Origin: DASUSH01 sp036375215
Lineage (GTDB): Bacteria; Actinomycetota; Thermoleophilia; Solirubrobacterales; 70-9
Length of the DNA: 26,327 bases
Reading direction: 5' to 3'
Assembly: GCA_036375215.1 (NCBI GenBank)
Contig: DASUSH010000084.1
Coordinates: forward strand, 1 to 26,327
Position 1 is the first letter of the stretch. Every line of letters begins with the position of its first letter. Shown in pieces: positions 20,529-26,327 of the stretch. Below the pieces are notes generated by a model that saw only the letters and a list, made by a program, of their open reading frames with translations, made no database searches and had not been told where the DNA came from. The translations under genes and the position numbers were made by a program.

Positions 20529-23500
20529 CCGCGATCCGCAGCTCGCGGCCCTCGATCCGCGCCTGCTCGCCGCCGGAGCCGTCGTAGCTCACCGACGTCG
20601 CCAGGGTCTCGCCCGCGACGTAGGCCTGGTGCTCGCGCGCTGCCGCGACCAGCTCGTCGTCGCCGCCCAGCGAGAGGGCGATCCGGTCGGTGACCTCGAG
20701 CCCCGCCTCCTTGCGGGCGTTCTGGATCGCGCGGACGACCTCGCGGGCGAGGCCCTCGCGGCGGAGCTCGTCGTCGAGCTCGAGGGCGAGCGCGACGGCC
20801 CGGCCTGACTCCGCCTCGACCTGATAGCCCTCGAGCGGCTCCATCACGAGCGAGACGTCGTCGGGCTCGAGGTCGTGGTCGGTGCCGTCGAGCTGGATCC
20901 CGATCCTGCGCTCGCCGGCGATCAACGCCTGGGCGGCGGCGGGGTCGAGCGCCTCGATCGCCGCCGCGGCCTGGGGCATGCGCTTGCCGAAGCGGGGGCC
21001 AAGGCGCCGGTAGTTCGGCTTCACGGTGTAGGTGGCGAGCTCGCCCTCCTCGCTCACGAACTCGATCCCCTTCACGTTCAGCTCGGTGGTGACGAGCTCG
21101 GAGAAGCGCTCGAGGGTGCCGCGCTCGTCCTCGCCCGCGACGACCACCGCCTTGCGGAGCGGCTGGCGCATCTTCACCTTGCCGTGCGCACGGGCGGCGC
21201 GGCCGAGCTCGACCGCCCGCTGGGCGGCGACCATCCCGGCCTCGAGCTCGGCGTCGGCGAGCGCGTCGTCGGCGACCGGGAAGTCGGCGAGGTGGACCGA
21301 GTCGCCGCCGCCGGTGAGGTTGTGGTGGATCTCGTCGGCCAGGAAAGGCGTGAACGGGGCGAGCAGCTTCGCGACCTCGACGAGGCAGTGGCGGAGCGTC
21401 GCGAGCGCGTCCGGGTCGCCGTCCCAGAAGCGCCGCCGCGAGAGCCGCACGTACCAGTTCGAGAGCTCGTCCACGTAGGCGGCGATCGCCCGGCCGGAGG
21501 TCGTCGTGTCGAAGTCGTCGAGCGCCGCCCGCACCGTCCGGACGACCCCCTGCAGCCGCGAGACCGCCCACCGGTCGAGGTCGTCCCCGGACCGCGGGCG
21601 CTCCGTGGCCGCGGAGCCGTCGGCAGCGTTCGCGTACAGGACGAAGAACGAGTACGTGTTCCAGAGCGTCAGCAGGAACTGGCGGACCGAGGCGTTCACC
21701 GCCTCGAGCGAGAACCGGTACCCGGCCCACGGACCCGCCTGCTGCGCGGTGAAGTAGTACCAGCGCAGCGCGTCGGCGCCGTAGGCCCCGATCACCTCCC
21801 AGGGGTCGACGACGTTGCCGCGGCTCTTCGACATCTTCTGGCCCTCGGGGTCGAGGATCAGCCCCAGGCAGACGCAGTTCAGATAGCTGGTCTGGTCGAA
21901 GAGCAGGACCGACTCGGCGAGCAGCGAGTAGAACCAGCCGCGCGTCTGGTCGATCGCCTCGCAGATGTAGTCCGCGGGGAAGCGCTCGGCGAAGAGCTCT
22001 TCCGATCCCGGCTCGAACGGGTAATGGAACTGCGCGAAGGGCATCGCGCCCGAGTCGAACCAGGTGTCGATCACCTCGGGGACGCGGCGCATCTCGCCGC
22101 CGCATTTCCCGCACTCGAGCACCACGTCGTCGATGTAGGGGCGGTGCAGGTCGTCTGGCGCATCGCCGCCGCGGTCGCGGAGGTCGGCGACGGAGCCGGC
22201 GCAGAAGCGCCCCCCGCACTCGGCGGACCCGCACTCCCAGACCGGCAGCGGCGTGCCCCAGTAGCGCTCGCGCGAGAGCGCCCAGTCCACGTTGCCCTCG
22301 AGCCACTTGCCGAAGCGCCCGTGCTTGATGTGCTCCGGGTGCCAGCCGATCCGCTCGTTCTCGGCGAGCATCCGGTCGCGGACGTCGGTCGTCTTCACGT
22401 ACCAGCTCGACTTCGCGTAGTAGATCAGCGGCGTCTCGCAGCGCCAGCAGTGCGGGTAGGAGTGCTCGTAGCTCTCCTCGCGGAAGAGCCGGCCGGACTC
22501 GCGTAGCGCCTCGACGACGTGCGGGTCGGCCTCCTTCACGCCCTTGCCCGCGAACGGCCCGGCGCGGTCGTCGAAGGTGCCGTCGAGGCGGACCGGGTTC
22601 TGCAGCGTGATCCCGTGCTGCTCGCCGAGCCGGAAGTCGTCCTCGCCGAACGCGATCGCGGTGTGGACGAGGCCGGTGCCCTCGTCCGTGGTGACGAAGT
22701 CGCCGAGCAGGACGGTGTGGCCACGCGGCCCGTAGTCGGAGACGTAGGGGAAGGGCGGCTCGTACGCGGTCCCGGCGAGGGTCTCGCCGGGAAACCTGGC
22801 GAGGACCTCCGCGCCCTCGCCCACGACGGTCTCGATCCGCTCGGCCGCCACCACCAGGACCTCGTCCGCACCGGCCGGGCGCACCCGGGCGTACTCGATG
22901 TCGGCGCCGGCGGCGACCGCCGCGTTCGAGATCAGCGTCCACGGGGTCGTGGTCCAGACGAGCAGCGAGTCGCCCTCCCGGACCGGGCTCTCGGGACGCT
23001 CGTCGGAGGGCGCGACCGCGGTCACCGGCAGCCGCACGAAGACGGCGGGGTCGACGACGTCCCGGTAGCCGAGCGAGACCTCGTGCGAGGAGAGCGCGGT
23101 GCCGCAGCGCGGGCAGTAGGGGACGACCTTGTGGCCCGTGTAGAGGCGATCCGAGTCCCAGATCCGCCGCAGCGCCCACCACACCGACTCGATGTAGTCG
23201 TTCTCGAGCGTGACGTAGGGGTCGTCGAGGTCGACCCAGAACGCGATCCGCTCGGTGAGGCGGTTCCACTCCTCGACGTAGGTGAAGACGGACTCGCGGC
23301 AGCGCTGGTTGAACTCGGCGATCCCGAACTCCTCGATCTCCGCCTTCGAGGAGATCCCGAGCTCCCTCTCGACCTCGAGCTCGACCGGCAGCCCATGGCA
23401 GTCCCACCCCGCCTTGCGGGGCACGTAGTAGCCGCACATCGTCTTGTAGCGGGGGTAGATGTCCTTGAAGACCCGCGAGAAGACGTGGTGGATGCCGGGC

Positions 23501-23664
23501 TTCCCGTTGGCGGTCGGCGGGCCCTCGTAGAAGCTCCAGGTGTCGGCGCCCTCGCGCTGCTCGAGCGAGCGGGCGAAGACGTCGGAATCGCGCCAGCGCT
23601 CGAGCACGCTCTCCTCGAGCGCGGGGAAGGACTGCTTCGGGTCGACCGGCTGGAATCCGCTCAC
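20512..23664 (-). CDS. ileS: Isoleucyl-tRNA synthetase, type 2, with swapped HIGH motif
   Basis: The 1050-residue class I synthetase charges tRNA-Ile. The N-terminus (FPALEESVLERWRDSDVF, WSFYEGPPTANGKP) and overall length fit the eukaryote-like IleRS2 clade rather than standard bacterial IleRS1. The HIGH signature reads GIHH (residues 57-60, bases 23496-23485) in NGKPGIHHV, with first and third residues swapped. The KMSKS loop is intact as GQKMSKSRGN near residue 610. The editing domain contains TTPWTL and the GTGLVHTA segment. Zn-type cysteine pairs lie at CPRC and CGKCGGE. The start is GTG 23664, nine bases after TAGAAT. No T-box leader was found. The 3' end overlaps the redoxin gene by 17 bp. 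Confidence 0.96.
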   Translation of the reverse strand: MSGFQPVDPKQSFPALEESVLERWRDSDVFARSLEQREGADTWSFYEGPPTANGKPGIHHVFSRVFKDIYPRYKTMCGYYVPRKAGWDCHGLPVELEVERELGISSKAEIEEFGIAEFNQRCRESVFTYVEEWNRLTERIAFWVDLDDPYVTLENDYIESVWWALRRIWDSDRLYTGHKVVPYCPRCGTALSSHEVSLGYRDVVDPAVFVRLPVTAVAPSDERPESPVREGDSLLVWTTTPWTLISNAAVAAGADIEYARVRPAGADEVLVVAAERIETVVGEGAEVLARFPGETLAGTAYEPPFPYVSDYGPRGHTVLLGDFVTTDEGTGLVHTAIAFGEDDFRLGEQHGITLQNPVRLDGTFDDRAGPFAGKGVKEADPHVVEALRESGRLFREESYEHSYPHCWRCETPLIYYAKSSWYVKTTDVRDRMLAENERIGWHPEHIKHGRFGKWLEGNVDWALSRERYWGTPLPVWECGSAECGGRFCAGSVADLRDRGGDAPDDLHRPYIDDVVLECGKCGGEMRRVPEVIDTWFDSGAMPFAQFHYPFEPGSEELFAERFPADYICEAIDQTRGWFYSLLAESVLLFDQTSYLNCVCLGLILDPEGQKMSKSRGNVVDPWEVIGAYGADALRWYYFTAQQAGPWAGYRFSLEAVNASVRQFLLTLWNTYSFFVLYANAADGSAATERPRSGDDLDRWAVSRLQGVVRTVRAALDDFDTTTSGRAIAAYVDELSNWYVRLSRRRFWDGDPDALATLRHCLVEVAKLLAPFTPFLADEIHHNLTGGGDSVHLADFPVADDALADAELEAGMVAAQRAVELGRAARAHGKVKMRQPLRKAVVVAGEDERGTLERFSELVTTELNVKGIEFVSEEGELATYTVKPNYRRLGPRFGKRMPQAAAAIEALDPAAAQALIAGERRIGIQLDGTDHDLEPDDVSLVMEPLEGYQVEAESGRAVALALELDDELRREGLAREVVRAIQNARKEAGLEVTDRIALSLGGDDELVAAAREHQAYVAGETLATSVSYDGSGGEQARIEGRELRIAVSRAT

Positions 23665-23857
23665 GAGCGGCGGATTCTAGGAACCGGCGTCGCGCCTACC
23701 AGCGGACGAGCATGTCGCCTGCCTCGCGGGTCCGGGTTCACGTGGATCGGCAGGACCACGCCCGGGCGCATCCGGTAGGCGGCGAAGCCGACATCAGGAC
23801 CCGGTGGTGGACCCGGCGCGGCGCCTGGCAACCTGTCCGCCGGGATATGCTGGCGCC
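23665..23857. other. Divergent intergenic region between ileS and fumC
   Basis: The 193-base gap holds a -10-like TAGAAT for ileS (23679-23674 on the minus strand) and TATGCT for fumC. Neither a tRNA nor the conserved T-box antiterminator sequence could be found. One minus-strand frame contains MRPGVVLPIHVNPDP, which looks protein-like but has no recognisable context, so I do not call a gene. Confidence 0.5.
23846..23851 (+). promoter_or_regulatory. Putative -10 element (TATGCT) of fumC
   Basis: TATGCT, then exactly six bases, then ATG 23858. No Shine-Dalgarno is present. This supports both the start codon and a leaderless transcript. Confidence 0.5.
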
Positions 23858-25186
23858 ATGGCTGAACCAGCGGTTCAGGACAAGCTCTGGGGCGGCGAGA
23901 CCGACAAGGCCGTCGCGAACTTCCCGGTCTCCGGGCAGCCGATCCCGGCGCCCGTCGTGCACTGGCTCGGGCGCCTGAAGGCGGCGGCGGCGAGGACCAA
24001 CGCCGAGCTCGGGTTGCTCGACGAAGGCATCGCCGAGCGGATCGCCGCGGCGGGCGACTCGATCGCCGCCGGCGAGCACGACGACCAGTTCCCGGTCGAC
24101 GTATTCCAGACCGGGTCGGGCACCTCGTCCAACATGAACACCAACGAGGTGATGGCCAACCTCGCGGGCGACGAAGCCCACCCCAACGACCACGTGAACA
24201 TGGGCCAGTCCTCGAACGACGTCTTCCCGTCGGCGGTCCACCTGGCCGCGCTCGAGGAGGTCTCCCGCGACCTGCTGCCGGCGCTCGACGAGCTCGCCTC
24301 GGCGCTCGCGCGCAAAGCGGACGAGTTCCGGGACGTCGTCAAGTCGGGCCGCACCCACCTGATGGACGCGGTCCCGGTCACACTCGGCCAGGAGTTCGGC
24401 GGCTACGCCGCGCAGGCGAGGCTCGGCGCCGACCGGGTCAGGGCGACCCTCGGCCGGGTCGGCCAGATCCCGCTGGGCGGCACCGCGACGGGCACCGGCC
24501 TCAACACGCACCCGGAGTTCGCGGAGCGCGTGCGCGCCAAGCTCGCGGCCGACACCAACCTCGAGATCGCCGCCCCCGCGGACCCGTTCGAGGCGCAGGC
24601 CAACCGCGACGCGCTGGTCGAGCTCTCGGGCGCGCTCAAGGTCGTCGCGGTCTCGCTCACGAAGATCGCCAACGACCTCGCGCTGATGGGCTCCGGGCCG
24701 CGGGCCGGGCTCGCCGAGCTGCGGCTGCCGGAGCTCCAGAAGGGCTCCTCGATCATGCCCGGCAAGGTCAACCCCGTGATCCCGGAGGTCGTGATCCAGG
24801 TCGGCGCCCAGGTGATCGGCAACGACGCGGCGATCACCGTCGCCGGCACCCAGGGCCAGTTCGAGCTCAACGTGCGCGTCCCGCTGATCGCCCGCAACCT
24901 CCTCGACTCGATCAAGCTGCTCGCGTCCGCCTCGCGGCTGCTCGACGAGAAGGTCGTGCGCGACGTCGAGGCCAACGAGGAGATGTGCGAGCGCCACGCC
25001 GAGGCGACCCTCGCCACCGCGACCGCGCTCAACCCGCACATCGGCTACGACCGGGCCACGGAGATCGTGAAGCACGCCGCCGAGTCGGGGCGGATGCTGC
25101 GCGAGGTCGCCCAGGAGCACGGGGTCGAGGACGAGACGCTCGACGCCGCGCTCGACCATCGCAAGCTGGCCCGCCCCCACGAGTGA
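23858..25186 (+). CDS. fumC: Class II fumarate hydratase
   Basis: The 442-residue tetrameric, iron-independent fumarase interconverts fumarate and malate in the TCA cycle. Signatures: GSGTSSNMNTNEV, NDHVNMGQSSNDVFPSA (with the catalytic-loop serine/asparagine region), SGRTHLMDAVPVTLGQE, and the superfamily signature GSSIMPGKVNP at about 297-307. The N-terminus is shorter than in E. coli FumC. Aspartate ammonia-lyase is the main alternative, but length and motif wording fit fumarase. A frame opens earlier, at 23804, but ATG 23858 gives the natural beginning (LWGGETDKAVANFPVSG) and fits the TATGCT element. Confidence 0.93.
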   Translation: MAEPAVQDKLWGGETDKAVANFPVSGQPIPAPVVHWLGRLKAAAARTNAELGLLDEGIAERIAAAGDSIAAGEHDDQFPVDVFQTGSGTSSNMNTNEVMANLAGDEAHPNDHVNMGQSSNDVFPSAVHLAALEEVSRDLLPALDELASALARKADEFRDVVKSGRTHLMDAVPVTLGQEFGGYAAQARLGADRVRATLGRVGQIPLGGTATGTGLNTHPEFAERVRAKLAADTNLEIAAPADPFEAQANRDALVELSGALKVVAVSLTKIANDLALMGSGPRAGLAELRLPELQKGSSIMPGKVNPVIPEVVIQVGAQVIGNDAAITVAGTQGQFELNVRVPLIARNLLDSIKLLASASRLLDEKVVRDVEANEEMCERHAEATLATATALNPHIGYDRATEIVKHAAESGRMLREVAQEHGVEDETLDAALDHRKLARPHE

Positions 25187-25222
25187 TCCGTAACGAATCG
25201 CCCCGTCGCGAGACCAATTGAC

Positions 25223-25738
25223 ATGAGCGATCAGACCGGCACACGGACCCCAGAGAACACCGAGGTGGCCACGTTCGGCGCGGGCTGCTTCTGGCAGGTG
25301 GAGATGGCCTACAAGGAGACCGAGGGCGTCGTCGAGACCGCCGTCGGCTACGAGGGCGGCCACGTCGACGACCCGACCTACGAGCAGGTCTGCACCGGCA
25401 CCACCGGGCACGCCGAGGTGACCCAGGTCAAGTTCGATCCCGACGTCGTCTCCTACGCGGAGCTGGTCGACAAGTTCTGGGACCTGCACGACCCGACCCA
25501 GGTCGACCGCCAGGGTGTGGACGTCGGCCCCCAGTACCGCTCGGTGATCTTCTTCCACGACCCCGAGCAGGAGGCCGCGGCCAGGGCTTCGAAGGAGCGA
25601 GCCCAGGAGCGCTTCTCGGCTCCGATCGCGACCTCGGTCGAGCCCGCGACCGGGTTCTGGCGCGCCGAGGAGTACCACCAGTGCTACCTCGAGCGGCGCC
25701 GGCCCGCGAACGTGCTGCGCAGCCTGATCGGGAACTGA
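25223..25738 (+). CDS. msrA: Peptide-methionine (S)-S-oxide reductase
   Basis: A 171-residue enzyme that repairs oxidised methionine (S-sulfoxide) in proteins, using thioredoxin as electron donor. The catalytic GCFW motif is at residues 21-24 (Cys22), followed by VGYEGGHVDDPTYEQVC, TGHAEVTQVKFDP and DVGPQYRS, all diagnostic. A second Cys in YHQCYLERR near the end may be the resolving one. It lies 36 bases after fumC on the same strand with no clear ribosome site, so it may be read from the fumC transcript. The thioredoxin gene 6 kb away could supply its electrons. Confidence 0.95.
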   Translation: MSDQTGTRTPENTEVATFGAGCFWQVEMAYKETEGVVETAVGYEGGHVDDPTYEQVCTGTTGHAEVTQVKFDPDVVSYAELVDKFWDLHDPTQVDRQGVDVGPQYRSVIFFHDPEQEAAARASKERAQERFSAPIATSVEPATGFWRAEEYHQCYLERRRPANVLRSLIGN

Positions 25739-25765
25739 CCTGAAGCAGAGATTGCAGCCGCGGCC

Positions 25766-25924
25766 ATGAATGCCCGTGTACTCGACTGGCTCAACGGCTC
25801 ACCCGTCAAGCAGTAGCGCCGTCGAGGGGCAGTTCAGTGCCTGGCCGCGATAGTCCCCGAGCCGTCGGCGATCGCCTCGGCGGCGGTGCTGGTGGCGGTG
25901 ACCGCGATCCGCAGCGACTACTGA
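25766..25924 (+). pseudogene. Interrupted reading frame ending in a PEP-CTERM-like tail
   Basis: A short frame from ATG 25766 (MNARVLDWLNGSPVKQ) hits an in-frame TAG at 25814-25816 and then continues in the same frame to a TGA at 25922. The second part ends IVPEPSAIASAAVLVAVTAIRSDY, here cited as the PEP triplet followed by a hydrophobic stretch and an Arg, the layout of a PEP-CTERM sorting signal. No upstream body of a secreted protein remains. This could be a decayed gene end or a coincidence. The rest of the 25739-26012 gap contains an ATCCGT...ACGGAT inverted repeat (25930-25948) and nothing else I recognise. Confidence 0.3.
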
Positions 25925-26012
25925 TCTAAATCCGTATCGGCAACGGATCACAGCGGACTGCTCCCCCCGAATACTTGAGGTTGCACGGGACCGCACCGTC
26001 GAGGAGGGAAAA

Positions 26013-26327
26013 ATGGGCAGGATCAGCAAGCACGTCGGCTCGTCTCCCGTCATCCGTGCCAGGCCGCGTTCAGGCATCGCCGCTTGCGTGGTCCTCGCAT
26101 CGCTGGTCGTCGCCCCTTCGGCAGCCGGTGCAACGCGCTACGCCGAGCCGGACGGAAACGGTGCCGAACCCTGCCTGGACACCGACCCCTGCGAGATCAG
26201 GAATGCGATTGAAGGGACGACCGCGCCGACCGACGTCAACGACGGCGACGTGGTCGTGCTCCTGCCTGGCGACTACACGGTCACCGACTTTGCACTCGAC
26301 ATCTCAAAGGCAATCGAAGTGCGGGGC
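26013..26327 (+). CDS. Secreted beta-helix-like protein, N-terminal part (runs off the window)
   Basis: The first 105 codons are present. The ATG has a strong AGGAGG (26002-26007) five bases upstream, one of the best ribosome sites here. A signal peptide is clear: basic start (RARPRSG), hydrophobic core (IAACVVLASLVVA), then a cleavage-like PSAAGA. The mature part contains a two-cysteine segment (EPCLDTDPCEIRNAI), DVVVLLPGDYTV and LDISKAIEVRG, the wording of the first turns of right-handed parallel beta-helix (pectate-lyase-like) surface proteins. The gene has somewhat lower GC than its neighbours. Length and further domains lie beyond the window. Confidence 0.8.
   Translation, partial: MGRISKHVGSSPVIRARPRSGIAACVVLASLVVAPSAAGATRYAEPDGNGAEPCLDTDPCEIRNAIEGTTAPTDVNDGDVVVLLPGDYTVTDFALDISKAIEVRG

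Noticed and set aside
23690..23805. Minus-strand fragment with MRPGVVLPIHVNPDP as a possible gene remnant
   Set aside because: It would need a frameshift to reach a sensible end, matches nothing I know and overlaps the fumC promoter region.
23665..23857. T-box leader for ileS or a tRNA in the ileS-fumC gap
   Set aside because: The conserved T-box antiterminator bulge sequence is absent, and the GGGTTCACG segment does not form a T-arm.
25799..26077. Minus-strand frame of 92 codons over the start of the beta-helix gene
   Set aside because: No domain, no ribosome site, and it overlaps a plus-strand gene with a strong ribosome site and signal peptide.

Overview
The window is about 26 kb of very GC-rich, tightly packed chromosomal DNA. 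High GC, leaderless-looking promoters, a type-2 isoleucyl-tRNA synthetase, a PAC2 protein, an AdnAB/AddB-like helicase-nuclease and a polyprenol-phosphate mannose synthase all suggest an actinobacterium. Thermoleophilia/Solirubrobacterales is my best guess, but this is inference from gene style, with no 16S or marker search. No tRNA, rRNA, CRISPR array or intact insertion sequence was found.

Layout. (1) 1-3.5 kb, minus strand: multicopper oxidase, PhyH-type dioxygenase and GT4 glycosyltransferase, probably one operon, divergent from a small CDGSH iron-sulfur protein. (2) 3.8-6 kb: an SDR-type NAD(P)-binding protein, divergent from a 7Fe ferredoxin, then an ArsR-type regulator overlapping an SRPBCC/AHSA1 gene behind a near-consensus promoter with a perfect palindromic operator. 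(3) 6-9 kb, minus: an Mrp/ApbC ATPase, a very basic 11-residue-repeat protein with a LexA-like box upstream, and an inositol-monophosphatase-family enzyme. (4) 9-14.3 kb: a UvrD-like helicase/PD-(D/E)XK nuclease facing a PAC2 protein across two copies of a 35-bp repeat, then a YhaM-like OB/HD phosphohydrolase. (5) 14.3-16.8 kb: arfB and two half-size TSUP permease genes in an overlapping minus operon, divergent from otsB plus a membrane protein. (6) 16.8-20.5 kb: polX, divergent from a polyprenol-phosphate mannose synthase, then trxA and two thioredoxin-fold genes. (7) 20.5-25.7 kb: ileS (minus), fumC and msrA (plus). (8) 25.7 kb to the end: a degenerate stretch and the start of a secreted beta-helix-like protein that runs off the window.

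Most genes are housekeeping or stress genes. The unusual points are: an isoleucyl-tRNA synthetase whose HIGH signature is swapped to GIHH; a TSUP transporter encoded as two coupled half-genes; a hendecad-repeat basic protein with an SOS-like box; a recurring TANNNT element 6-9 bases before start codons, implying widespread leaderless mRNAs and two divergent gene pairs with overlapping -10 elements; and two genes whose conserved N-termini can only be reached from a CTG start. No clearly new multi-gene defence or biosynthetic system was seen.
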